NCBI GenBank assembly: GCA_014843695.1 | Contig: CM026402.1 | Coordinates: 15,191,037 to 15,255,036 of the forward strand | Direction: 5' to 3' | DNA from: Archivesica marissinica | Lineage: Eukaryota > Mollusca > Bivalvia > Venerida > Vesicomyidae | DNA: 64,000 bases | Part shown: one piece after another, positions 1 to 11,756 of the stretch | Layout of the letters: every line of letters begins with the position of its first letter | Numbering within the stretch: position 1 is the first letter of the stretch | Notes under the pieces: model-generated | Databases searched by the model: none | Seen by the model: only the letters and a program-made list of their open reading frames with translations | What the model was told of the DNA's origin: nothing | Program-made: the position numbers and the translations under genes

Positions 1-2868
1 TATAGCTACGTACCATTGGGCAAACTGTATATATAGCTATGTACCATTTGGCAAACTGTATATATAGCTATGTACCATTTGGCAAACTGTATATATAGCT
101 ACGTACCATTGGGCAACTGTATATATAGCTACGACCATTGGGCAACCTGTATATATAGCTACGTACCATTGGGCAACCTGTATATATAGCTACGTACCAT
201 TGGGCAACCTGTATATATAGCTACGTACCATTGGGCAACCTGTATATATAGCTACGTACCATTGGGCAACCTGTATATATAGCTACGTACCATTGGGCAA
301 CCTGTATATATAACTATGTACCATTTGGCAACCTGTATATATAGCTACGTACCATTGGGCAACCTGTATATATAGCTATGTACCATTGGGCAAACTGTAT
401 ATATAGCTATGTACCATTGGGCAACCTGTATATATAGCTATGTACCATTGGGCAAACTGTATATATATATGTACCATTGGGCAACCTGTATATATAACTA
501 TGTACCATTTGGCAACCTGTATATATAACTGTGTACCATTTGGCAACCTGTATATATAGCTACATACCATTTGGCAACCTGTATATATAACTATGTACCA
601 TATGGCAACCTGTATATATAACTATGTACCATTGGGCAACCTGTATATATAGCTACGTACCATATGGCAACCTGTATATATAGCTACATACCATTTGGCA
701 ACCTGTATATATAGCTACGTACCATTGGGCAACCTGTATATATAACTATGTACCATTGGGCAAACTGTATATATAACTATGTACCATTTGGCAAACTGTA
801 TATATAGCTATGTACCATTTGGCAAACTATATATATAACTATGTACCATTTGGCAAACTGTATATATAACTATGTACCATTTGGCAAACTGTATATATAA
901 CTATGTACCATTTGGCAAACTGTATATATAACTATGTACCATTTGGCAAACTGTATATATAACTATGTACCATTTGGCAAACTGTATATATAACTATGTA
1001 CCATTTGGCAAACTGTATATATAGCTATGTACCATTTGGCAACCTGTATATATAGCTATGTACCATTGGGCAACCTGTATATATAACTATGTACCATTTG
1101 GCAAACTGTATATATAGCTATGTACCATTGGGCAACCTGTATATATAGCTATGTACCATTGGGCAAACTGTATATATAACTATGTACCATTGGGCAACCT
1201 GTATATATAGCTACGTACCATTGGGCAACCTGTATATATAGCTATGTACCATTTGGCAAACTGTATATATAGCTACGTACCATTGGGCAACCTGTATATA
1301 TAGCTATGTACCATTTGGCAAACTGTATATATAGCTACGTACCATTGGGCAAACTGTATATATAGCTATGTACCATTTGGCAAACTGTATATATAGCTAT
1401 GTACCATTTGGCAAACTGTATATATAGCTACGTACCATTGGGCAACCTGTATATATAGCTACGTACCATTGGGCAACCTGTATATATAGCTACGTACCAT
1501 TGGGCAACCTGTATATATAGCTACGTACCATTGGGCAACCTGTATATATAGCTACGTACCATTGGGCAACCTGTATATATAGCTACGTACCATTGGGCAA
1601 CCTGTATATATAGTACGTACCATTGGGCAACCTGTATATATAACTATGTACCATTTGGCAACCTGTATATATAGCTACGTACCATTGGGCAACCTGTATA
1701 TATAGCTATGTACCATTGGGCAAACTGTATATATAGCTATGTACCATTGGGCAACCTGTATATATAGCTATGTACCATTGGGCAAACTGTATATATATAT
1801 GTACCATTGGGCAACCTGTATATATAACTATGTACCATTTGGCAACCTGTATATATAACTGTGTACCATTTGGCAACCTGTATATATAGCTACATACCAT
1901 TTGGCAACCTGTATATATAACTATGTACCATATGGCAACCTGTATATATAACTATGTACCATTGGGCAACCTGTATATATAGCTACGTACCATATGGCAA
2001 CCTGTATATATAGCTACATACCATTTGGCAACCTGTATATATAGCTACGTACCATTGGGCAACCTGTATATATAACTATGTACCATTGGGCAACCTGTAT
2101 ATATAACTATGTACCATTGGGCAACCTGTATATATAACTATGTACCATTGGGCAAACTGTATATATAACTATGTACCATTTGGCAACCTGTATATATAAC
2201 TATGTACCATTTGGCAAACTGTATATATAGCTACGTACCATTGGACAAACTGTATATATAGCTACATACCATTTGGCAACCTGTATATATAGCTACGTAC
2301 CATTGGGCAACCTGTATATATAGCTACGTACCATTGGACAAACTGTATATATAGCTACATACCATTTGGCAACCTGTATATATAGCTACGTACCATTGGG
2401 CAACCTGTATATATAGCTACGTACCATTGGGCAAACTGTATATATAGCTATGTACCATTGGACAACCTGTATATATAGCTACATACCATTTGGCAACCTG
2501 TATATATAGCTACGTACCATTTGGCAACCTGTATATATAGCTATGTACCATTTGGCAAACTGTATACATAGCTATGTACCATTGGGCAAACTGTATATAT
2601 AACTATGTACCATTGGGCAACCTGTATATATAGCTATGTACCATTTGGCAAACTGTATATATAGCTATGTACCATTTGGCAACCTGTATATATAGCTATG
2701 TACCATTTGGCAACCTGTATATATAGCTATGTACCATTGGGCAAACTGTATATATAGCTATGTACCATTTACCAACCTATATATATAGCTATGTACCATT
2801 TGGCAAACTGTATATATAACTATGTACCATTTGGCAACCTGTATATATAACTATGTACCATTTGGCAA
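1..2868. repeat. 31-bp tandem array with higher-order repeat
   Basis: About 92 copies of a 31-bp unit with core gtaccattgggcaacctgta followed by tatatagctac. Variants are ttggca/gggca, aacctg/aaactg and ctacg/ctatg. The array runs off the left edge. The stretch near 376-570 recurs at 1706-1900, so part of the array was duplicated as a block of about 1330 bp. Short frames in it are not genes. Confidence 0.97.
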
Positions 2869-3024
2869 ATCAATTTAAAGCAATCACAGAGTTCCCGTAC
2901 TACTACAAAAGTTAATCAATCCAGAAGACTATACTTCTAAATATGGTCGAGCATTTATCCAACTTCAAATAAAATGTGCGCAACAATACAACAAATAGTG
3001 TATAGTTCATGACATTTTAATGCA
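2869..3024. other. Short unique spacer
   Basis: AT-rich DNA between two unrelated arrays; nothing recognised. Confidence 0.5.
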
Positions 3025-3381
3025 ATGAATGATGCTGGGTGTATGAAGAGTGCATGCATCGAGATAAGTAATACAATGAATGATGCTGGGTATATGAAGA
3101 GTGCATGTAATACAATGAATGATGATGGGTGTATGAAGAGTGCATGTAATACAATGAATGATGCTGGGTGTATGAAGAGTGTATGTAATACAATGCATGA
3201 TGCTGGGTGTATGAAGAGTGCATGTAATACAATGCATGATGCTGGGTGTATGAAGAGTGCATGCGTCGAGATAAGTAATACAATGAATGATGCTGGTTGT
3301 ATGACGAGTGCATGCGTCGAGATAAGTAATACAATGAATGATGCTGGGTGTATGAAGAGTGCATGCGTCGAGATAAGTGAG
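3025..3381. repeat. 39/51-bp tandem array
   Basis: About eight units with core aatgatgctgggtgtatgaa. Some units carry an extra 12-bp gcgtcgagataa block, giving 51 instead of 39 bp. Both lengths are multiples of three, which keeps frames open on both strands; no coding claim is made. Confidence 0.95.
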
Positions 3382-4084
3382 CCTTGTAGTATGAAGAACC
3401 ACACTATATACAGCTCTGTATTCCTATTGCACTTTTCATAGTGGATGATTTACAAGCAAAATCAAATCAACGACTATTGTACCGTCACGATTAAATATGT
3501 TGCATTAATCACAATATCAAGTTTTTCGACATAATGTGAAATTTTGAGTATTTGTTCAAGAAAATGTGAAAAATTGTAACAGTTATTTAACGTACCGTAC
3601 CGATAATGTTAGGAATTTATATTTTTCAACAAAAATTTAAATATTTTTTACAGTTATACAGTACAAAATATAAATTAATTAAAAATTTAGGTAACTACAC
3701 AGACACAGTCTGGAGACAGAAGCTGGGGTAAACCATAATTTCCCAATTTCCCATGATCCTTTAGTTGTTCTTCCCATAATCCACCTGGATTTATATTATT
3801 TCTTGCAAGACAACTGACGATCGCATAAAATAATTATATGCGACAGACAATGCATAGCATAGACAAACTGTGTGCGTACAACACTGGCATTTCAAATCAG
3901 AATACATTTTAATTCCCAGATACGCTCTAATTATAGACACACGTGCACAAATACACCATTATTGATCAAGTGTGTGCATCGACATTCTATTTTGTTGTTT
4001 ATTGTATTCATTAATTATTTATTTGTTTGGTGCACTTTTGAAAAATTTCAACAGAGTTATTATGAAAAGCATTAAAATTTGAAA
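3382..4084. other. AT-rich intergenic DNA
   Basis: No gene, RNA or repeat family recognised. Short open frames have no family resemblance. Confidence 0.5.
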
Positions 4085-4335
4085 TTAACCTGTAACCTGC
4101 CGAATAAATTGGGACGGAATGTGCAAACAGCATAGATCCAGATCAGCTATGGTGTAATGCCGCATCTGATCAGGATCCATGTTGTTTGCTATTCTATTCA
4201 AACAGTGTTTTAGCTCAACTATCGTAATAGCAAACAGCATAGAGCCTGATCAGACGGCACGTTCTGTGCCGTCTGATCTGGTTCTATGCTGTTTGCAAAA
4301 GCGACTTTAGTCGTGGTTGGCAGGTTACGGGTTAA
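4085..4335. mobile_element. Hairpin MITE with TTAA target duplication (piggyBac-like)
   Basis: It is bounded by TTAA at 4085-4088 and 4332-4335. Inside these, the ends form an inverted repeat (CCTGTAACCTGCC against GGCAGGTTACGGG). Two internal hairpins, about 4123-4189 and 4232-4298, each start with GCAAACAGCATAGA and end with its near complement. There is no transposase, so it is non-autonomous. The TTAA duplication and CC(C/T) ends suggest piggyBac mobilisation (inference). Confidence 0.75.
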
Positions 4336-5328
4336 TTTGGAACTATCTCATGGCCAGCCTGTAGTTTATGTACAGGTTATACAAGATGCTTATTGTGTAC
4401 ACCCAAATAGAACATACAAAAAGAAAATTAATTTTTCAGCAGGCAAGATTGACTTGATTGACAGATAATGAAATCTCTTTCATACATTCGTCACGTCGTT
4501 CACATACGTCACGCCGTCGGGATAATTTCCGTGTTCAATTTCAACACAGCTGAACTTTCTGCACTACAACAGAGAGCCACTAAATCAGACATTTATGAAT
4601 CACCTATTCGTTGATTTAACTTTGCCTGTACGTGTTGTGCGTTACATGAATCACATTGCCATGTGCTCAAATCTATGTCATACAAAAATGTCGGCATATT
4701 CTAAGTCACTGAATATCAAATATTTTTTACAACCGGTCATAAATATTGAAAGAACAGGGGGGGAGGAGGGGGGTAAAAACAATCAAAATGATTTGTGATG
4801 AAAAAACCTGTTATGGAATACAAACTGAAATAATAATAAACATGTACATCTATGTACAGAATAATTGTTATGGGACAATTGTAATTTATTTACACATATT
4901 TTATTCTATAAAAGTAATTTAGTGTTGACAGTACACCAGACTATATTATATGTAGCAGACGGCTAAAATCCTTCAACTGTACCAGTCTTGTCACAAGCGT
5001 GTGATCCTGTACATCTTATTTCATAGAAATAAATCGCAGTTCACACTGTTTGCTTTAATTTCACACTTAATAGAACACCGTGAAAATGTCATGGTACAAC
5101 ACATGGGTTTTTATGGCATTGATAATTACCTCCCTTGTATATTGCTCGGTTTTATGGCATTCACAATTACCTCCCTTGTGGTGTTAGCATCATATCTGTG
5201 CAACACAGGGGGAGGGGAGGCCACTGCAGATGACATAAATTTTTATTATGCTGCACAAATTATGCTTTCAATATACTAAAATAATACTGAATAAAATAAA
5301 CAAACAGAATTTTTTAAAATTTTGTTAC
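4336..5328. other. AT-rich intergenic DNA
   Basis: No gene recognised. It contains a short imperfect internal duplication around 5104-5180 (tttatggcatt then cacctcccttgt-like blocks). Confidence 0.5.
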
Positions 5329-5543
5329 TTAACCCATAATCTGCCGAATAAATTGGACAGAATGTGCAAACAATATATATCCAGATCAGGATCTATGTCG
5401 TTTGCTATTCAGACAAGGGCATTAGCTCAACTATCCGAATAGCAAACAGCATAATGCCTGATCAGACGGAACTTTCTGTGCCGTATGATCTGGCTCTATG
5501 TTGTTTGCAAAAGCGACTTTAGTCGTTATTGGCAGGTGGTTTA
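5329..5543. mobile_element. Second copy of the hairpin MITE, degraded right end
   Basis: The left end TTAACCCATAATCTGCCG matches the copy at 4085. Internal hairpins (gcaaacagcataatgcctga and its partner near 5510) are retained, and the right end ggcaggtggttta has diverged. The first hairpin is shortened. Confidence 0.65.
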
Positions 5544-6192
5544 GTGCCTCTGCGCCACAATCCCTGTGTAAAAAATTGGGAACAGTTCTCATCTGGGCGT
5601 GGCGAAAATTGGTACATAGTTCCGCTCTTGGTGCAGTTAAAATTGAGACAAAAGTTCTGCAGCACACCATGGAACTGTCCAATCATGAAACCAGTCTTGT
5701 ATAATCATTCGACCACATCTAGCTCATATAATAAAATAAAATAATTCCTTCTTTCAATAATGCTCCCAATGTTACACCATGACATTTTCACAACAATAGT
5801 AAAATATATACATTGCAAATTTCTGACAATAGTGTTCTTTTCTCACATGGTTCATTTCCACACAAATCAAACTAAAATATTGTGCACAGTATTTTCTTTC
5901 AGTGTATGTTCTGCTCACAGGCATTGGGTCCTTGTACATCATAATAAATACACGTCACCCGACCATTTGATACACACTGTTCATTTAAAGCAGCTTCTTG
6001 CAATTACAGTTTATATGATTATAGTACAGATAGATTATGCTAATTTTTGATTGTTTCGCCTCTAAGAACGTGTATGCACTTTTTTGTATGAATAACTGAT
6101 TGTATGCTACATGTACTTTGTGTCCCCGGTAACTACATACATGTGAACAATTTCCGGAGCCAAAGTTCTCGTGGGAGTGGTGGTGTCACTGT
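5544..6192. other. AT-rich intergenic DNA
   Basis: No gene, RNA or repeat family recognised. Confidence 0.45.
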
Positions 6193-6675
6193 TGGTATTT
6201 TGGAGAAAATGTGGCTAGTTTTAAACAAATTTGGAACCAGTCAAGGAGAGGTATTTTGGAGAAAACGTGGCTAGTTTTAAACAAATTTGGAACCAGTCAA
6301 GGGAAGGTATTTAGGAGAAAACGTGGCTAGTTTTAAATAAATTTGGAACCAGTCAAGGAGAGGTATTTTGGAGAAAACGTGGCTAGTTTTAAACAAATTT
6401 GGAACAAGTCAAGGAGAAGTATTTTGGAGAAAACGTGGCTAGTTTTAAACAAATTTGGAACCAGTCAAGGGAAGGTATTTAGGAGAAAACGTGGCTAGTT
6501 TTAAACAAATTTGGAACCAGTCAAGGAGAGGTATTTTGGAGAAAACGTGGCTAGCTTAAACAAATTTGGAACCAGTCAAGGAGAGGTATTTTGGAGAAAA
6601 TGTGGCTAGTTTTAAATAAATTTGGAACCAGTCAAGGGGGGGTATTTTGGAGAAAAACTTGGCTAATTTTAAATA
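6193..6675. repeat. 56-bp tandem array
   Basis: About 8.5 copies with core aaaacgtggctagttttaaa. The last unit degenerates into the neighbouring 118-bp repeat. Confidence 0.95.
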
Positions 6676-6678
6676 GTA

Positions 6679-6913
6679 ATATGGAGGTGGGATAGATATG
6701 GCGACTACTTATTCACTATATGATAGCTAAATGGCTGTCGTTTGTATGGAGATATAATAGTATATTAACCTAAATCTCATGAAGTCCCAGTAATATCTAT
6801 GGAGGTGGGATAGATATGGCGACTACTTATTCACTACATGATAGCTAAATGGCTGTCGTTTGTATGGAGATATAATAGTATATTAACCTAAATCTCATGA
6901 AGGAAACGGTTAA
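6679..6913. mobile_element. Right part of a MITE built of two 118-bp repeats
   Basis: Two tandem copies of a unit with atggaggtgggatagatatg, ending in aaggaaacggTTAA at 6913. It is the same family as the complete element at 45068-45389. The left terminal repeat is missing; a 56-bp array occupies that side. Confidence 0.65.
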
Positions 6914-6947
6914 AACACTGAACTATAATCATAAACTGTACGTGGCA

Positions 6948-8050
6948 TGAAGTGTGCACACAGGATACAGCTTCATCGCGGAGGTACAGGTGTGTGGCAT
7001 GAAGTGTGCACAGTCTGCACACAGGATAAAGCTTCATCGCGGAGGTACAGGTGTGTGGCATGAAGTGTGCACACAGGATACAGCTTCATCGAGGAGGTAC
7101 AGGTGTGTGGCATGAAGTGTGCACACAGGATACAGCTTCATCGAGGAGGTACAGGTGTGTGGCATGAAGTGTGCACACAGGATACAGCTTCATCGAGGAG
7201 GTACAGGTGTGTGGCATGAAGTGTGCACACAGGATACAGCTTCATCGAGGAGGTACAGGTGTGTGGCATGAAGTGTGCACACAGGATACAGCTTCATCGA
7301 GGAGGTACAGGTGTGTGGCATGAAGTGTGCACACAGGATACAGCTTCATTGAGGAGGTACAGGTGTGTGGCATGAAGTGTGCACACAGGATACAGCTTCA
7401 TCGAGGAGGTACAGGTGTGTGGCATGAAGTGTGCACACAGGATACAGCTTCATTGAGGAGGTACAGGTGTGTGGCATGAAGTGTGCACACAGGATACAGC
7501 TTCATCGAGGAGGTACAGGTGTGTGGCATGAAGTCTGCACACAGGATAAAGCTTCATCGAGGAGGTACAGGTGTGTGGCATGAAGTGTGCACAGTCTGCA
7601 CACAGGATAAAGCTTCATCGAGGAGGTACAGGTGTGTGGCATGAAGTGTGCACAGTCTGCACACAGGATAAAGCTTCATCGAGGAGGTACAGGTGTGTGG
7701 CATGAAGTGTGCACAGTCTGCACACAGGATAAAGCTTCATCGAGGAGGTACAGGTGTGTGGCATGAAGTGTGCACAGTCTGCACACAGGATAAAGCTTCA
7801 TCGAGGAGGTACAGGTGTGTGGCATGAAGTGTGCACAGTCTGCACACAGGATAAAGCTTCATCGAGGAGGTACAGGTGTGTGGCATGAAGTGTGCACAGT
7901 CTGCACACAGGATAAAGCTTCATCGAGGAGGTACAGGTGTGTGGCATGAAGTGTGCACAGTCTGCACACAGGATAAAGCTTCATCGAGGAGGTACAGGTG
8001 TGTGGCATGAAGTGTGCACACAGGATAAAGCTTCATCGAGGAGGTACAGT
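6948..8050. repeat. 52/62-bp tandem array
   Basis: About 19-20 copies with core gtgtgtggcatgaagtgtgc. Units in the second half carry an extra 10-bp cagtctgcac and read aaagcttcatc rather than cagcttcatc, so the array has two spatially separated subfamilies. Confidence 0.95.
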
Positions 8051-8706
8051 CTACATATCTTTGGACTAATCATAATCATATATATTATGGCATCTAGGAT
8101 CGAGCAAACACATTCGCTCAAATATATAGTATACTCACAGTATACAATTAAATTTGAGCTCATAAACTGTTTATTTGTTTCATATGTAAAGTATATGGGG
8201 TATGCACTATTTAAGTTACAAGAATAAATCAACTCGTACAAATATCTCAGTTTTCAGCCACACATGTTTTGTTTATATTTCAATGCAACAGTTCCGACCT
8301 CACCGTCCTGAAACTGTTCTGTTTTCAATTCTCACAGCGATATGTTTATTCTGCCCTCCATTGACAGAATTCAATTTCCAGGTCTGTACATCGACCTCTT
8401 ATATCATTTCACAACCTATGTATTCAGCAGAACTCTACACTGCCCCATTATGCATACATTTCTCCTACTTCCGAATTCCAAATCTCATTTGACAATACAC
8501 CTGTCAGGTACGTCTATCCACCTATTCCTTCCCTCCGTACAATTGTATCTTCAACCACTTCAACCACTTCAACTGTACTATTTCCGTTCTTTCCTCGTTG
8601 CTTACCGGTATACTTGGCTCTATATACCGGCATTTCACAGTCCATTCAGTGTCGTATTGACACCGGATGATTATTACTGACCATTATAGTTTATGGGATA
8701 CTAACG
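8051..8706 (-). other. Probable 3' UTR of BCL9
   Basis: This is single-copy-looking DNA between the stop codon and the nearest tandem array. On the minus strand, AATAAA hexamers occur at 8350-8345 and 8175-8170 (seen as tttatt on the plus strand). They would give 3' UTRs of about 360-540 bases. The actual cleavage site is not determined. Open frames on the plus strand here have no family resemblance. Confidence 0.45.
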
Positions 8707-11700
8707 TCACATAGTACCATGCATATTAGGCATCATTCCAGCTCCCATTCCTGGCCCCATAGGACCATATCCGGGTCCACCCGGGTTACCCATCATACTC
8801 TCTAAAGGGGACATCTGTCGTGGTCGGCCCTGGGAATACAACTGCTGTTGAAATTGTTGATACTGGGCACTAGAGTAACCTGGGGCCCCAGGGCTGAGAG
8901 GGCCCGGTCCCATCCCCGGTGCAGACATCCTCATCCCTGGACTTGGCTGCCTGGAATAGGGGACAGATCTAGACATGCCAGGCATTGGGCCCTGCATTCT
9001 TGGTCCCTGCATGGACATAGCTCCTGGACCTGTGTGCATCATTATTGGACTACCCATTGGTCCGCTGTATGGGGGACTGTTATATGGCATATTTGGTCCC
9101 ATACTACCTGTAGGACCCCCACCCATAGGTCCCATGGGGTCATTCATAATACTATTTGACATGTTACTCATAGAAGTCATAGGGTTGCCACTTAGGGATG
9201 ATAGGGCAGACATTGGGCCGCTCATGCTGGTCATGTTTGGATTCATTGGGTCCGGGCTAAAGTTACCTCCACCAAGCGGCAGATCGGGACTTCCCCTTCG
9301 CATCATCATGGACTGTTGAACAGCAGGTCCGATGGGACCGGTGAATGGGCTACCCCTAGACCCTGGGCGCATAGAACCCATTGGACCAGGCCCAGGGCCC
9401 ATCCCCATCATTGAGTTGGCAGTGGGACCCATTCTTGGATCCGACATGGGACTCATCCCCGCTGAAACCAGTCGCGGATCCCCACTCATAACCATATCGG
9501 GACCCATTCTTGCATCATGCCGAGTCATGCGGGGATCTGCACCAGGACCCAAAGGCCCCATTCTGGGATCTCCGGCCATAGGTCCCATACGGGGGTCCAT
9601 CCTAAGATCAGACATGGACTGGCCCCCAAACCTTGGATCTTGACCTATGCTCATAGAAGGGCCCATTCTTCCATCACTTCCAGGAACTCCTGGTGCTTGC
9701 CCGGGTCCAGGTCCCATGGAACCAGGTACAGGCCCCATGCTACCCGGACCAGGTCCCATGCTACTAGGCCCATGTCCCATACTACCAGGCCCGGGTCCCA
9801 TGCTCCCTGGCCCAGGTCCCATACTACCAGGCCCGGGACCCATGCTACCAGGTCCAGGACCCATGCTACCAGGCACAGGACCCATGCTACCAGGCACAGG
9901 ACCCATGCTACCAGGCACAGGTCCCATGCCTCCAGGCACAGGTCCCATGCTACCAGAACCAGGTCCCATGCTACCAGAACCAGGTCCCATGCTACTAGGC
10001 CCAGGTCCCATGCTCCCTGGCCCAGGCCCCATACTACCAGACCCAGGCCCCATGCTACCTGGACCATATGGACTACCAGCAGGACCTGGAAAATACTGCA
10101 TCTTGGAAGTTGGTACTTTGCCCTCCATCGAACCTGTTGGACTCATAAAAGGAGCCATAAAGTCTAGATCGGGTTTGCCAGTGGGTTTAGTTTCTGGAAG
10201 CATTGGAGATTGATTAGCAGGAAGGTACTGTATTGTGTTGGGAGCTTTTTGTTGGATCTGTACATTGGCATTTCCCATTGAGCTAGGAGGGAAACCCGGG
10301 GAACCTGGCCTCCCAGAAGTAGGCACTTGTGGAGGATTCTGGGACTGAGCAAATGGTGACCGATTATTGTGCATACCCGGAGGTGGACCCATACCTCCGT
10401 AATTACTATCTTTCAAGTTCATATTCCCAGAATGCGTCTTGGCACTAGATGGCACTCCACCAGATGGCATTCCCGAGCTAGGTGTCATGTTTGTACTTTG
10501 AGTGGCATTACTCTGGGACATGCTACCAGTTTGAGTCATACTTGACACACCCATATTGGCGCCGCTCTGTTGCATATTCATTTGCGTCTGCTCCATGTTC
10601 ATTTGTTGCACTTGCATAGAAGCAGCGGCGCTACTACTGTTGTTATAATTACTCCCCCCTCCCCCATGATTCACACTTTGTATATTCACTTGTTGTATAG
10701 AGAGATTGGCATTCACGTATGTATTATTCACACTGGGAGTACAATGAGATGTTTGTGAACTATTTGGCACCACTGACTGTGGGGGTTGATTACTAATAGA
10801 TTGCTGGGGCTGCGGCGTGCCCTGTCCCTGGGTTCCTGGCGCCACTTGTTGTTGTTGTTGTTGTTGTTGACTCTGCATCTGGATACTATGAAATGGTCCA
10901 CCTTGCATCATATGCTGCTGCATCTGGTTCGATAAGTTTTCTACACCTTTGGCTAAGTTCGCTAAGCTTGCCGACGTGATATTTGACAAAGACGACTTTC
11001 CAGTCGGCGTTGTCGGGGAATTTGAGATACTACTGCTATTTTGAGGTTGTTGTTGTTGAGGATCGTAATGGGAAAGGCGCATATTTGCTCCAGACATTGG
11101 GCTAGGCCCCGGGCCCTGACCTGATCCTTGTGTAACACTAACAGGCCCGGGGCTCGCCAAAGGCCCACTAGAAGTCTGACTGGAGTTTGATAGAGGACCT
11201 TTGTTAGATCCGGGCGCATGCAGTGGAGAGTTCACCATTTGATTATTTTGAGTATAATGGCTCGACTGGGACTCGCTTGTGTTTGTATCACGATATGCTG
11301 TGTTGATTTGTTTTGTTATAGTCAGTTCCTGACCGTCAAACTGGTTGAGATAACTAATATGTTGAGGAGAGGGCGTCGGTTGCAAGTTTTTACACAGTTC
11401 TTCCATATCATCACGTTTTCTCTTTGTTGACTGAGATTGTGCATAGCTCGGGGGAGGTTTGTTTGCTGAAGCATTGGAACCAGATACCTGCCCACCAGGC
11501 GGAATCTCTGGCACAAACTGTTCCGGATTACCTGCCCGCTGTAATGACACCTGAGAGTTTTTCATTCCATGAGAAGGCGGCATGTTTCCCATGTGTCCAC
11601 CACCCATGTTGTGATTCATTGGAGATCCTTGTTGCATCATTGGATCCATAACGGGGCCCATACCTGGCCCCATGGGACCACCCATAGGGTCGATACCCGA

Positions 11701-11756
11701 AAATGATCCTTTCCGCTGATGACCTGGGAACGCTAAGGGATCAGTATGATCTGGAC
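8707..11756 (-). CDS. BCL9: BCL9 exon 6: terminal exon, low-complexity C-terminal activation region
   Basis: A 3050-base last exon, acceptor tatattttag, TGA stop at 8709-8707, residues 614-1629. Landmarks in order: a basic cluster TKRKRD (about 724-729, possible NLS); RLSH (about 840); a predicted helix with LANLAKGVENLSNQMQQ then HMMQGGPFHSIQ (about 873-906), directly followed by eight Gln; NTIQYLP (1120-1126) and SKMQYFPG (1164-1171), matching the (T/S)LQYFP motif near the C terminus of BCL9 and BCL9L; a 17-18-copy SMGPGPG repeat (about 1177-1299); Asp-Pro-Arg-Met-Gly-Pro repeats (about 1320-1385); and a Met/Gly/Pro tail ending PNMHGTM. The vertebrate block before the second half (SSTPLYHDAIKT-like) is not seen. 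The family's C terminus acts in transcriptional activation; that role is inferred here. Confidence 0.93.

Noticed and set aside
9517..10213. Plus-strand and alternative-frame ORFs inside exon 6
   Set aside because: Shadows of the 21-bp coding repeat; the BCL9 frame is the one with family motifs.
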